Of a stretch of DNA of 64,000 nt, positions 36,582 to 44,825 are shown piece after piece (position 1 is the first letter of the stretch; the number at the start of each line of letters is the position of its first letter). This stretch comes from JAGQYH01 sp041393015 (GTDB lineage Bacteria; Bacteroidota; Bacteroidia; Chitinophagales; JADIYW01): the NCBI GenBank assembly GCA_041393015.1, contig JAWKKV010000007.1, forward strand, positions 160,321-224,320, in the 5' to 3' direction. Under the pieces are notes generated by a model. It saw only the letters and a list, made by a program, of their open reading frames with translations, was not told the DNA's origin and made no database searches. Position numbers and translations under genes: made by a program.

Positions 36582-36944
36582 TTTACAAATAAGTTGTAAT
36601 GCTGTGCCACTTAACGCAATAATTCTCGCTAATTTATAGCATCTGATTCAAATGCCTTTATTTTAAATGTTACTCAAAGAAATCATTCAATAACTTGATT
36701 ACATTTTTTGGTGTACGGTTAAGTCAATGAAAATTGAAAATATTTTGGAGAGATTGTTTAAAACAAATAAAAATGGAAGCCAATCGCCACGATAACTGCT
36801 TCCATTTTCATTACATAAAAACCCATTTTTATATCTAGAAAGGTATTGCTACCGTTTTTTCTTTTGATGATGCTAAGATGGGTCGGAAGAAATGATATAT
36901 TAAAAATATTCGATAACTGTTGAGGTTATTTCGATTTTTGGCTC
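36582..36944. other. Intergenic region between gldH and the M28 gene
   Basis: 363 bases, AT-rich. Apart from the hairpin at 36770-36808, which probably ends the ligA-gldH transcript, I see no gene, no clear TAnnTTTG box on the minus strand and no repeat. Confidence 0.6.
36770..36808. terminator. Hairpin terminator downstream of gldH
   Basis: AAAATGGAAGC (36770-36780) and its exact complement GCTTCCATTTT (36798-36808) form an 11-bp stem with a 17-base loop. On the minus strand it follows gldH and is followed by ATTTTTATTT, consistent with intrinsic termination. Confidence 0.7.
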
Positions 36945-37430
36945 TTATTCCACTAATTCAAACTCCAAGCCAATATTCTTTACCTCTTTTAAAATGTCTT
37001 CGCGCATATACTGCGTGACTTCTACTTTAAAAGCGCCTGTGTTCTCAAATCGATAGTTTTCTTTCAACAACATTTTTGCGGTACACATACTTTGGCTGCA
37101 ATCGCCCAACCACATGCCTGCTTGATCTGCTATTGGAATTTCCAACAAACCAGTCGTATCATTTACAAAATTGGGGTCTGATTGTAACTTCACCCAAATA
37201 TTGCTGTACTTATATCCTTTGGTATGGCGAACCCAAAAATAGACATTATAGGTTTTTGCATTATCCTTAATTTGAGGCGTAAAAACCAATGAATGCTCTT
37301 TCGCCCAACCGTCCGATGGAATGGAAATCGATTCTGAGTAAGCCGTTGTTCGATCACAAGCAGTAAACAACAATGCAATTGTTGATACCATCAACACCAA
37401 CATACTATTTTGTAGTATTCTAATTTTCAT
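36945..37430 (-). CDS. gldH: Gliding motility lipoprotein GldH
   Basis: A 161-residue lipoprotein (signal LVLMVSTIALLFTACDR, lipid Cys about residue 25). The mature part has the GldH pattern: WAKEHSLVFTPQIKDNAKTY, then VYFWVRHTKGYKYSNIWVKL and the later LGDCSQSMCTAKMLLKENYRF. GldH is needed for gliding in Flavobacterium and is associated with the type IX secretion and motility machinery in the cell envelope, though its exact role is not settled. It lies 83 bases after ligA on the same strand and is followed by a terminator hairpin. Its presence agrees with the T9SS tail at 10432-10851. Confidence 0.92.
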   Translation of the reverse strand: MKIRILQNSMLVLMVSTIALLFTACDRTTAYSESISIPSDGWAKEHSLVFTPQIKDNAKTYNVYFWVRHTKGYKYSNIWVKLQSDPNFVNDTTGLLEIPIADQAGMWLGDCSQSMCTAKMLLKENYRFENTGAFKVEVTQYMREDILKEVKNIGLEFELVE

Positions 37431-37513
37431 AATTTAATCTTGTCATCAGTGTGCCCTTCTTTTACTTTTTCTCCTTTCAATTGAAAATAAAGGAACCAAC
37501 TGATGGTGTATGT

Positions 37514-39652
37514 TTAATTTTGACCGATCATTTCTAAAAAATCATCTTCAGAAATAATCTCCACGGTGCCTAATTTTTGGGCTTTCGTCAATTTTGAGCC
37601 AGCCTTCTCTCCGGCTACTAAGTAATTCAATTTAGAACTGACCGCACTAATATTTTTTCCACCGTTTTCTTCTACCAACACTTTGGCTTTGTCTCTCGAA
37701 AACTTAGTTAACGTGCCGGTGAATAAAAAAGTCTTTCCTTCCAGCACATTTGAGGTTAATACTTCCTCCACACTTTCGATGTTTACACCTAAATCTGCTA
37801 ATGTTTGAATGACGGCTCTATTGGTTTCATTGCCAAAGAAATCAAAAATAGAGTGTGCTACTTTCGGACCTACATCTTCCAGCTCTGCTAATTTCTCTTC
37901 CGACCAATGCTCAAACTCCAATAAATTCTTAACATTTTTCACTAACATTTTAGCCGTTGTTCCGCCAACATGTCGAACGCCTAAAGCCACCAGCAATCGC
38001 CAATTTTCATTTTGCTTAGAAGCTTCCACATTTCGTTTCAATTTCTCTACCGATTTCTTTTGCCAGCCTTCCAATGCTTCAATGCGTTCAAAGTCAAGAT
38101 TATAAATATCCAACAAACTGTTGATGATGCCTTCTTGGATAAAACGCTTGATAATATCCTTTCCTAAGCCATCAATATTCATCGCACCTTTCGATACAAA
38201 ATGAATCAATCGCTCTTCCATTTGTGCCGGACAAGTAGGATTAATGCACCGCCAAACGCTTTCCTCTTCCGGTTTTTCTAAAGTGGCCGAACAAGATGGA
38301 CATTCCGTTGGAAAAACAACCACTTCTTCTGCGCCAGTTCGTCTTTCTTTAACCGGACCGACAATATACGGGATAACATCTCCTGCCCTTTCTACCATTA
38401 CATAATCGCCAATCCGAATATCCTTTTCCGAAATAAATTCTTCATTATGCAAAGACACTGAACTGATTTCAACGCCGGTTAAAATTACAGGATCTAGTTT
38501 CGCCACCGGTGTAATGGCTCCTGTTCTACCGACTTGATATTCAATTCTTTCTAATTTCGTTATTGCTTGTTTGGCTTTAAATTTAAAAGCTATCGCCCAT
38601 TTGGGATGATGAGAAGTAACACCAATTAATTCTTGTTGCTGCTTGCTGTCTACCTTCACCACCATACCATCAATCTCGTAATTGTAGCTATCGCGTTTGG
38701 CTTCCCAATAATTACAATAGTCCACTACTTCTTCAATGGTAGCAAACAAGCCCGTTTCTCCTTTGGGTGATTTAAAACCCAATGACGACAAAAACTCCAT
38801 GTTGCCATGTTGAGAATCGATTATGGAGGTTCGCAATTCATTGCCATCTTTATCTTCTGCATAACCAATTTGATAAATGACGGCTTCTAGATTTCTTTGC
38901 GCCACTTCTTTTGGATCTTTCAATCGCAATGCTCCTGCAGCAGTATTTCTAGAGTGCTTGTATAATTCTAATTCCTTTTTGCCCTCTTCTCTTAAAATTT
39001 CATTTTGGGCTTCTCTTTGTTCATTCAATTGTCTAAAAGCTTCCAATTCAATTAGCACTTCTCCTCTGAGTTCAATTTTAGAAATACCATGTTTAGAAAA
39101 CCCTGCTTTTAACGGTACTGTTTTGATGGTTTTCGCATTATTGGTGATGTCATCGCCTTCTACTCCATTGCCTCTTGTTGCCGCTCGTACCAATACATCG
39201 TTTTCATAAATCAATGAAATACTGGAACCATCGTATTTGAGCTCAACCGCATATTTTACTTCCGCATCGTCGGTTAATGCTTCTCTTACTTTTTTATCAA
39301 AGGCTTTGAGATCTTCTGCATTGTAGGAGTTTTCCAAACTCATCATGGGCACCAAATGCGGAACGGTTGGAAAATCGTCATTTAAGCCTTCAGACACTCT
39401 TTGTGTTGGCGAATCAGGACGAATAGCCACTAAATTACTTTCTTCTAAATCTTTTAATTTTTGAAATAGTTGATCGTATTCAAAGTCGGTGATGATAGGT
39501 TTAGATTGCACATAATATTTCCACTCGTGAAAATTTAATACTTCAATTAGTGAATCAGCAAAATAATCTAAGCTGCTCACTTTAAATTTATCTAATGCCA
39601 TCATTTTGTCTGTGAGGGCTATGAGTTGCTTTTCCTTTTCAGGTGTATACAT
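37514..39652 (-). CDS. ligA: NAD+-dependent DNA ligase
   Basis: A 712-residue ligase for DNA replication and repair. The adenylation domain contains the AMP-accepting Lys in AVELKYDGSSISL. The NAD-binding Ia domain lies before it (FHEWKYYVQSKPIITDFEYD). The OB fold, the zinc finger (CPSCSATLEKPEE...CINPTCPAQ, four cysteines), the helix-hairpin-helix region (MNIDGLGKDIIKRF, LGVRHVGGTTAKML) and the C-terminal BRCT domain (GKTFLFTGTLTKFSRDKAK) follow in order. All catalytic parts are intact. gldH is downstream. Confidence 0.97.
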   Translation of the reverse strand: MYTPEKEKQLIALTDKMMALDKFKVSSLDYFADSLIEVLNFHEWKYYVQSKPIITDFEYDQLFQKLKDLEESNLVAIRPDSPTQRVSEGLNDDFPTVPHLVPMMSLENSYNAEDLKAFDKKVREALTDDAEVKYAVELKYDGSSISLIYENDVLVRAATRGNGVEGDDITNNAKTIKTVPLKAGFSKHGISKIELRGEVLIELEAFRQLNEQREAQNEILREEGKKELELYKHSRNTAAGALRLKDPKEVAQRNLEAVIYQIGYAEDKDGNELRTSIIDSQHGNMEFLSSLGFKSPKGETGLFATIEEVVDYCNYWEAKRDSYNYEIDGMVVKVDSKQQQELIGVTSHHPKWAIAFKFKAKQAITKLERIEYQVGRTGAITPVAKLDPVILTGVEISSVSLHNEEFISEKDIRIGDYVMVERAGDVIPYIVGPVKERRTGAEEVVVFPTECPSCSATLEKPEEESVWRCINPTCPAQMEERLIHFVSKGAMNIDGLGKDIIKRFIQEGIINSLLDIYNLDFERIEALEGWQKKSVEKLKRNVEASKQNENWRLLVALGVRHVGGTTAKMLVKNVKNLLEFEHWSEEKLAELEDVGPKVAHSIFDFFGNETNRAVIQTLADLGVNIESVEEVLTSNVLEGKTFLFTGTLTKFSRDKAKVLVEENGGKNISAVSSKLNYLVAGEKAGSKLTKAQKLGTVEIISEDDFLEMIGQN

Positions 39653-39848
39653 TTTTATTATTAATAGTCCTAAAATATTTTAAAATCCCACTTTGTCATC
39701 AACTTAAAAAACAAATCCCAATTTACAAATCCCAAATAATATTCAATTTTTAAAAATTTTAGTGTGTAAACTATTCTCATAATTTATTTACAAATTGAAA
39801 CAATATAATTTAATTGATTTTTGAAATTTGTTAATTGATATTTCTTCT

Positions 39849-40091
39849 CTATTGGAGAAGCAAATTGATGGCACTGGCCAATTTATGATCCTTATCGGTT
39901 ACCACATCACCGGCATCATGTGTGTTCAAAGCAATATCCACCTTATTGTATACATTAAATATTTCAGGATGATGATTTTGCTTTTCTGCTAGAATGGCTA
40001 CTTTGGTTAAAAACCCAAAGGCCTCTACAAAGTCATTAAACTCAAATGACCTTTTAAGCTTGTTGTCATCTTCTTTCCAATGTTGCGTCAT
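39849..40091 (-). CDS. phhB: 4a-hydroxytetrahydrobiopterin dehydratase (PCD/DCoH)
   Basis: An 80-residue pterin-4a-carbinolamine dehydratase, which dehydrates the 4a-hydroxypterin made by aromatic amino acid hydroxylases. The active-site histidines are in EKQNHHPEIFNVYNKV and the third catalytic region is LNTHDAGDVVTDKD. The length is slightly short, starting close to the first helix (MTQHWKEDDNKLKRSF). It follows csaA on the minus strand with a 25-base gap, so the two are probably one transcript. No hydroxylase gene is in this window. Confidence 0.93.
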   Translation of the reverse strand: MTQHWKEDDNKLKRSFEFNDFVEAFGFLTKVAILAEKQNHHPEIFNVYNKVDIALNTHDAGDVVTDKDHKLASAINLLLQ

Positions 40092-40116
40092 AATGTTTCC
40101 GTTTTGTGCCTTAAAA

Positions 40117-40455
40117 TTACATCAATTTTGCCCCTAAAGGAAGATTTTTATCAGGAACTGTCAACACTATATGCCCATCTTCATTGGCAAAGCCGGTCAC
40201 TAAACATTCCGACATAAAAGGTCCGATTTGTTTGGGTGGAAAATTGACTACGGCTACGATCAACTTTTCCTTTAAATCCTTTTTAGCATATAAATCAGTT
40301 ATTTGAGCACTCGATTTCTTGATGCCAATTTCATGTCCAAAATCAATCCACAGTTGATAAGCCGGTTTTCGTGCTTCCGGAAAATCCTTTACCTCCATAA
40401 TTCTTCCGACTCTAAGATCAACTTGTTCAAATTCCTTCCAATTAATAAGCGACAT
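40117..40455 (-). CDS. csaA: CsaA-type tRNA-binding protein
   Basis: A 112-residue OB-fold protein of the Trbp111/CsaA family, a dimeric structure-specific tRNA binder also described as a chaperone-like protein in Bacillus. Family marks are WKEFEQVDLRVGRIMEVKDF, EARKPAYQLWIDFG, IKKSSAQITDLY, and VVNFPPKQIGPFMSECLV. A TATTTTTG box lies 26 bases before its ATG on the minus strand. The partner gene downstream is the pterin dehydratase. Confidence 0.94.
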   Translation of the reverse strand: MSLINWKEFEQVDLRVGRIMEVKDFPEARKPAYQLWIDFGHEIGIKKSSAQITDLYAKKDLKEKLIVAVVNFPPKQIGPFMSECLVTGFANEDGHIVLTVPDKNLPLGAKLM

Positions 40456-40481
40456 ATACTATTGTTTTATATTCAGATTAA

Positions 40482-40489
40482 CAAAAATA
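40482..40489 (-). promoter_or_regulatory. Candidate -7 box of csaA
   Basis: On the minus strand this reads TATTTTTG, matching TAnnTTTG, 26 bases before the csaA start. No TTG is found at the expected -33 place. Confidence 0.35.
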
Positions 40490-40567
40490 GATTACTATTT
40501 AATTCCATCTATTCTTTTCTATCTTGATGCAAGATAAAGATCAAACTTTGTGAATTAAAAGCCATAC

Positions 40568-41359
40568 ATGAAAGCAAATTATAATTTTGGTCCTGAGCTA
40601 TTGGACAATAAAGAACAATTTCAAGGAGATTTCTATAAACGTTTCAATTTAAAAAAGGCACCAAAACCTATTCAATTAACGGAAGACATCTCAAAGGATT
40701 ACCTATTCCCAACATTTTACGGTGATGTAACTTGCGCGATTGCTATTTTCTTTTGCGATTATAAAGCAGCCAAAGAATTATTGCCTCATCCATCTTTTGT
40801 GCCGGTAAGAGCTACTAAAGGAAGAGCCGTTGTGATCTTATCTTGCTATGAATACAAAAATGTTTTAGGCGTTGCGCCTTACAACGAAATTGCGATGACT
40901 ATTCCCATGATGTATAACCCAGGATTCAATCCTCCGATTTTGCCTTTGGTGATGAAATCATTTAAAAATTTCGGCTATCATGTTTTCTCTATGCCGGTTA
41001 CTTCAGAAGAAAACAGATTAAGAGGTGTCAATATTTGGGGGTTACCGAAAGTGACTGAAGATATTGACATCACCATTAAAGATGGGAAATGTGTAACCAC
41101 CGCAAAAGATGAAAATGGAGTGCCTTACTTTGAGTTAACCGTTCCAACAGAAGGTAAAAAGGAACATTTTGATGAAGAAGGTTATTTGTATTCGATTCTT
41201 CATGAAGAAATTCACAAGAGTAAAACTTGCTTTAAGAATGACTTTGCCGTCAATAAGAATATGTCATTATTATGGAAGAAAGACATTCCAACTCCAACTC
41301 CGGCACTTAAATTAGGTGATTCACCACGAGCAGATGTTCTTAAAAAGCTACAAAATTGA
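40568..41359 (+). CDS. Acetoacetate decarboxylase-family protein
   Basis: A 263-residue protein of the acetoacetate decarboxylase fold. Signatures are FYGDVTCAIAIFFCDYKAAKELLP, YNEIAMTIPMMYNP, and RGVNIWGLPKVTEDI, where the Lys of LPKV is the likely Schiff-base residue position. Many family members outside clostridia do not decarboxylate acetoacetate but act on other beta-keto acids or have aldolase-like roles, so the substrate is open. It is divergent from csaA and followed by the tandem structured elements at 41461-41694. Confidence 0.85.
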   Translation: MKANYNFGPELLDNKEQFQGDFYKRFNLKKAPKPIQLTEDISKDYLFPTFYGDVTCAIAIFFCDYKAAKELLPHPSFVPVRATKGRAVVILSCYEYKNVLGVAPYNEIAMTIPMMYNPGFNPPILPLVMKSFKNFGYHVFSMPVTSEENRLRGVNIWGLPKVTEDIDITIKDGKCVTTAKDENGVPYFELTVPTEGKKEHFDEEGYLYSILHEEIHKSKTCFKNDFAVNKNMSLLWKKDIPTPTPALKLGDSPRADVLKKLQN

Positions 41360-41504
41360 CACAATCTGCTTTTCAATTTAGATTTACCCAAGGCATGAGC
41401 TGTTGTTTTGATTTGGCAGAAAATAAGTGGGATGTTTAATTTTTAATTTAATCAGGTGACCTATTCATCCAATCGACGTCTTAAACGCATAAAACGGGGG
41501 TTTT

Positions 41505-41573
41505 ATGTTTCAAAAGCTGTTGAGAGGGATAATTTCAACAGTTTTTTTCTTTATACGTTTATCGAAGTTTTAA
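41505..41573 (+). CDS. Tiny hydrophobic ORF 1 (22 aa), tentative
   Basis: ATG in the 3' arm of the first GGGG-loop hairpin opens MFQKLLRGIISTVFFFIRLS plus KF, a hydrophobic peptide with basic residues, similar in layout to type I toxin or leader peptides. The same bases form a terminator-like hairpin, so coding is uncertain. Confidence 0.25.
   Translation: MFQKLLRGIISTVFFFIRLSKF
41517..41548 (+). terminator. Terminator-like hairpin, unit 1
   Basis: CTGTTGA (41517-41523) pairs with TCAACAG (41535-41541), followed by a run of seven T. It would end transcription from the acetoacetate-decarboxylase-like gene. Confidence 0.65.
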
Positions 41574-41643
41574 ATGCGTTCATCGAAAAAACGATGTTAT
41601 CAAGCGGAACTGAGATATCATTATATCATAAAAAGGGGTTTTT

Positions 41644-41694
41644 ATGTTTTACAAAAAGCTGTTGGGTGAATTTACCTTAACGGCTTTTTTTTAG
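41644..41694 (+). CDS. Tiny ORF 2 (16 aa), tentative
   Basis: ATG in the second GGGG-loop hairpin opens MFYKKLLGEFTLTAFF and stops at TAG. It shares MF-KLL with tiny ORF 1. Coding is uncertain because it also forms a terminator-like stem. Confidence 0.22.
   Translation: MFYKKLLGEFTLTAFF
41653..41691. terminator. Terminator-like hairpin, unit 2 (bidirectional)
   Basis: AAAGCTGTTGGGT and ACCTTAACGGCTTT pair with wobbles around GAATTT, with T runs on both strands. Placed between convergent genes, it could end the transcript of the + strand gene and of pcm. Confidence 0.6.
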
Positions 41695-41706
41695 ATCAAA
41701 AATTAA

Positions 41707-42354
41707 CTAAACCTTTCCTTTTAACATCGGAACAAATTTAAAATAATCAAACTGCTCGGTTTTGTAATCATTTACATTTGTCTTTGATATTCTCAGCATT
41801 CTTTGCTTGCCGTTCTCATCTTTAGGTATTACCATAAAACCACCAACTTTAAGTTGTTCTAGCAACGGTTGAGGAATTTCAGGTGCAGCCGCAGTGATCA
41901 ATATTTTATCGTAAGGAGCAAAAGGCGGGAAGCCTAAAAATCCATCTCCATAAATGCATCTGACCTTATAACCCAAATGAACCAATAATTTCTTAGCTGA
42001 TTCCGACAGTGATTTATGTCGCTCAATACTATAAACATTTGCGCCCATTTCTGCTAAAACACTTGCTTGATAGCCTGAACCGGTGCCTATTTCTAAAATT
42101 TTGTCACCGTATCCTACTTTTAATAATTGGGTTTGAAATGCAACGGTGTAAGGTTGAGATATAGTTTGTCCTTTGCCAATAGGAAATGCTTTGTCTTCGT
42201 AAGCTTTCTCTACAAATGCCTCATCCATAAAATAATGGCGAGGTATTTTTTCGATGGCTTTTAAGATACGTTCATCTTCGATGCCGGCTGATCTAATCTG
42301 TTCAACCAACTTTTGGCGCATGCCTTTATGTCTGTAGGAGTCTATTCTGTTCAT
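41707..42354 (-). CDS. pcm: Protein-L-isoaspartate O-methyltransferase
   Basis: A 215-residue SAM-dependent methyltransferase that repairs isoaspartyl residues in aged proteins. The SAM-binding motif is ILEIGTGSGYQASVLAEMG; the family-specific GQTISQPYTVAFQTQLL and YDKILITAAAPEIPQPLLEQL are intact. Near the N-terminus, RIDSYRHKGMRQKLVEQI is typical for bacterial Pcm. It is divergent from the DUF2279 gene, with a MITE-like element between them. Confidence 0.95.
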   Translation of the reverse strand: MNRIDSYRHKGMRQKLVEQIRSAGIEDERILKAIEKIPRHYFMDEAFVEKAYEDKAFPIGKGQTISQPYTVAFQTQLLKVGYGDKILEIGTGSGYQASVLAEMGANVYSIERHKSLSESAKKLLVHLGYKVRCIYGDGFLGFPPFAPYDKILITAAAPEIPQPLLEQLKVGGFMVIPKDENGKQRMLRISKTNVNDYKTEQFDYFKFVPMLKGKV

Positions 42355-42481
42355 TCGACGGCAAATAAGTAACTTTTTATTGAATTATAAAGATAAAGCT
42401 TCCTCAATTGTTGAAACAATGAATTAAGTTCATTTTACTGGACAAATATTTATTGAACTTCTTAATTTAGCGCAAGAAGTG

Positions 42482-42615
42482 TTCGGAAGGTGAAAAAGAT
42501 ACTGAAACAAGTTCAGTATGACATCTCGTTTTATTATACGAATCCCTGAAATTAAGTCATCCTGATCCGTCAGCTGACGGACAGGATCCAAAAGGTAAAA
42601 TTTCCACCTTCCGAA
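42482..42615. repeat. MITE-like element with 11-bp inverted ends
   Basis: TTCGGAAGGTG (42482-42492) and its exact complement CACCTTCCGAA (42605-42615) enclose 112 bases. Inside are ATACTGAA...TTCAGTAT (42499-42519) and the 16-base palindrome TCCGTCAGCTGACGGA (42566-42581) within GATCC...GGATC. No ORF inside. It fills most of the 334-base pcm / DUF2279 spacer; the remaining bases hold no gene. Confidence 0.75.
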
Positions 42616-42688
42616 AAGAAATAATTATTACAAGCGTTAAAATAAAATCTATTACAACCGTTACTATTAAAGTATTGTCTAAATAAAC

Positions 42689-43702
42689 ATGAAGCAACTT
42701 TGTCTTTTTCTACTATTACTTTTTGCTATCCAAATTGGATATACGCAAGAAGCGGCTAGTGATAGCAGTACAGAGAAAATAAAATTTATTCATCCTTATA
42801 AATTTTGGCAGCCTTCTCCAGTATTAAACAAGCCTAGAGTAATTACCACTTCTGTGAGTTTAGGCTTAATTTATGGCGTTGGCAACATTTATCTATCGCA
42901 AGCTTGGTATAAGGATTTCCCAAAGTCAAAATTTCATTCTTTTAATGATGCTGGCGAATGGCTACAGATTGACAAAGTAGGTCATGCCACAAGCGCCTAT
43001 TTTATCAATCGATTGGGTTACGATGTTTATCATTGGTCCGGTTTAAAACCCAATAGTGCCTTATGGGCAGGCGTAGGAGTGGCGCAAGCTTATCAGTTAG
43101 TCGTGGAAATCCAAGATGGATTTTCAGATAAATGGGGATTTTCTTGGTCGGATATTGGCGCTAATTTAAGTGGTTCTGCTTTGTATGTTGGTCAGCATTA
43201 TTTATGGGGCGAACAGCGATTTGTTTTAAAAGAATCAGCTTGGCCGGCGAAGCATCCGGACTTTTTGCAAGAAAGAACGGATAACTTGTTTGGTCCTTCT
43301 TTTAGCGAGCAAATATTAAAAGACTACAACGCCACTACCTTTTGGTTAACTGCCAGCCTTGGATCGTTTATAAAAGGTGGTGAAAGCAAATTCCCCAATT
43401 GGATTGGTGTTTCTTTAGGCTATGGCGGAAAAGGCATGTATGGCGGATTTGAAAATAGATGGTGTAATGTTGATGGTGTTGAAATACATGATTGCCCTGC
43501 TAGCGAGATTAATACTGATGCTGTAGGCATTGATAGAACGAGACAGTTTTATCTTTCCTTAGATATCGACTTTACTAAAATAGAAGTTAAATCGGATGCT
43601 TTGAAGGCGTTTTTAGAGATCATTAATATTATAAAAATTCCTTTTCCTGCGTTGGAAGTGAATACACAAGGCGATGTGAATTGGCATTGGTTGATGTTTT
43701 AA
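42689..43702 (+). CDS. DUF2279 (YfiM-like) outer-membrane-associated protein
   Basis: A 337-residue protein with a signal peptide (LCLFLLLLFAIQIGYTQ). The core contains FNDAGEWLQIDKVGHATSAY, then YQLVVEIQDGFSDKWGFSWS and DIGANLSGSALYVGQ, the conserved DUF2279 pattern with charged and His residues in a helical membrane-like region (compare YfiM). The C-terminal part (ATFWLTASLGSFIKG) is beta-rich. The role is unknown; membership in the outer membrane or periplasm is inferred. Its spacer upstream carries an inverted-repeat element rather than a clear promoter. Confidence 0.85.
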   Translation: MKQLCLFLLLLFAIQIGYTQEAASDSSTEKIKFIHPYKFWQPSPVLNKPRVITTSVSLGLIYGVGNIYLSQAWYKDFPKSKFHSFNDAGEWLQIDKVGHATSAYFINRLGYDVYHWSGLKPNSALWAGVGVAQAYQLVVEIQDGFSDKWGFSWSDIGANLSGSALYVGQHYLWGEQRFVLKESAWPAKHPDFLQERTDNLFGPSFSEQILKDYNATTFWLTASLGSFIKGGESKFPNWIGVSLGYGGKGMYGGFENRWCNVDGVEIHDCPASEINTDAVGIDRTRQFYLSLDIDFTKIEVKSDALKAFLEIINIIKIPFPALEVNTQGDVNWHWLMF

Positions 43703-43722
43703 GGCAATTTATCTAAGCTGGA

Positions 43723-44388
43723 TTAAAAGCTAATTATAATCCCTGATTCCTGATTTCTTAAATCGCTTTTATTCAATATAAATTTGTTGTCGTGAAAATC
43801 TATGAAGTTTAAATTCTTTAACTCCTTTATCTCATTAATCGGGATTTTCTTGAAACGATTATTATTAAGATAAAGTGACTCCAACTGAGGGAAATTCAAT
43901 AAATTTTTAGGAATACTTTCTAAGTTATCATTTTCAAGATGAATAATTTTAAGATTTGGAAGGTCTTTGATGACATCTAAACTTTGTTCAACATCCATAT
44001 TACGCTCTTCATTTAAATAAATCTCTCTCAAATTTTCTAGCATTGAAAATGATTGAGGTAATATTTTAAAATCGTTGTTACTTAAATCTAGTACTTCTAA
44101 GTTTTTTAAGCTTCCAATGCCTGATGGAATTTCTTTTAAGTGATCATTTCTCAAACTTAGATATTGTAAGTTTTTAAACTTGTCCCAAATATTATCAGGG
44201 AGCATAGTGAGATTTTGATCACTTAAATTAAGACGAAATACTTCTTCCGGATTTTTTAAGGCTTCTTCTAAATTATCATATTCTATATTGAATAAGGAAG
44301 AATCATTAGCCGTTTGGGCATTTACATTAAATATCGATACTGTAAAAAATAATACTATTAGAAAGTTGATTTTGGTTGAGCTTTTCAT
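43723..44388 (-). CDS. Secreted leucine-rich-repeat protein
   Basis: A 221-residue protein with a signal peptide (FLIVLFFTVSIFNVNAQ) and about six to seven leucine-rich repeats of the bacterial/ROCO-like type: LKNLEVLDLSNNDFKILPQS, LPNLKIIHLENDNLESIPKN, FPQLESLYLNNNRFKKIPIN, LKNLNFIDFHDNKFIL. No catalytic domain, sorting tail or anchor is evident. It is likely an exported binding protein. It converges with the DUF2279 gene. Confidence 0.9.
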   Translation of the reverse strand: MKSSTKINFLIVLFFTVSIFNVNAQTANDSSLFNIEYDNLEEALKNPEEVFRLNLSDQNLTMLPDNIWDKFKNLQYLSLRNDHLKEIPSGIGSLKNLEVLDLSNNDFKILPQSFSMLENLREIYLNEERNMDVEQSLDVIKDLPNLKIIHLENDNLESIPKNLLNFPQLESLYLNNNRFKKIPINEIKELKNLNFIDFHDNKFILNKSDLRNQESGIIISF

Positions 44389-44738
44389 CTTCAGATTATT
44401 TAGTTTGAATAAAAATTTGATCCTGATAGAATAAACAACTCTTCAACAAACAGGTATTGCCACTTTTTAAATCTTTGAAATATCAACAAGACTTAACCTC
44501 TAAAATTTTCATTTCTTGTCGTTTTATTACCCGAAATTTATCGTTATCTATTACGAGAAATGAAACAAACTATAGGTCAATTTGTTTCGACATTTACTGA
44601 AATAATACAATAAAATTGATTTACTGAAGGAGGATAAACTATTAGAATAATTCAATCTATCGACTGATTTCTTCGCCATTATGTGATATGCTATAAATCC
44701 ATTACCAAAAGTGAGGTAAATTGAAATTGATTGATTTT
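44389..44738. other. Intergenic region, no gene seen
   Basis: AT-rich spacer between the LRR gene start and the shortened GT2 gene. I find no ORF with coding character, no strong hairpin and no repeat shared with other parts of the window. Confidence 0.6.
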
Positions 44739-44825
44739 TTAGGGCAAGTCATTATTTACATCAACGTCCTCTTCGAGAAACATTGATGGGGGTGTTTTTA
44801 ATTCGGCATAAGATCTCTTGATATC
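44739..44825 (-). other. Out-of-frame tail following the shortened GT2 gene
   Basis: In another frame, overlapping the GT2 C-terminus, 28 codons are open: DIKRSYAELKTPPSMFLEED then VDVNNDLP and a stop. The composition looks like a real acidic protein tail. It may be the remnant C-terminus after a deletion or frameshift in the GT2 gene. Confidence 0.3.

Larger units (their letters stand above)
41461..41694 (+). ncRNA. Two tandem structured units with GGGG-loop hairpins
   Basis: Unit 1: CATAAAAC-GGGG-GTTTTATG (41488-41507) followed by a terminator-like hairpin (41517-41548). Unit 2: CATAAAAA-GGGG-TTTTTATG (41627-41646) followed by a similar hairpin (41653-41691). The innermost stem pair differs (C-G in one, A-T in the other) but still pairs, which suggests a selected structure. 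Upstream of each is TTCATC...ACGATGT or ATCGACGT; in unit 2 it forms CATCG-AAAAAA-CGATG. Each upstream stem ends in an ATG that opens a tiny ORF beginning MF-KLL. The units may be small RNAs, regulated leader peptides or a tandem terminator. No known RNA family recognised. Confidence 0.5.

Noticed and set aside
41456..41680. 74-codon ORF with GTG start spanning both structured units
   Set aside because: It reads through two terminator-like hairpins and has no protein-like composition.
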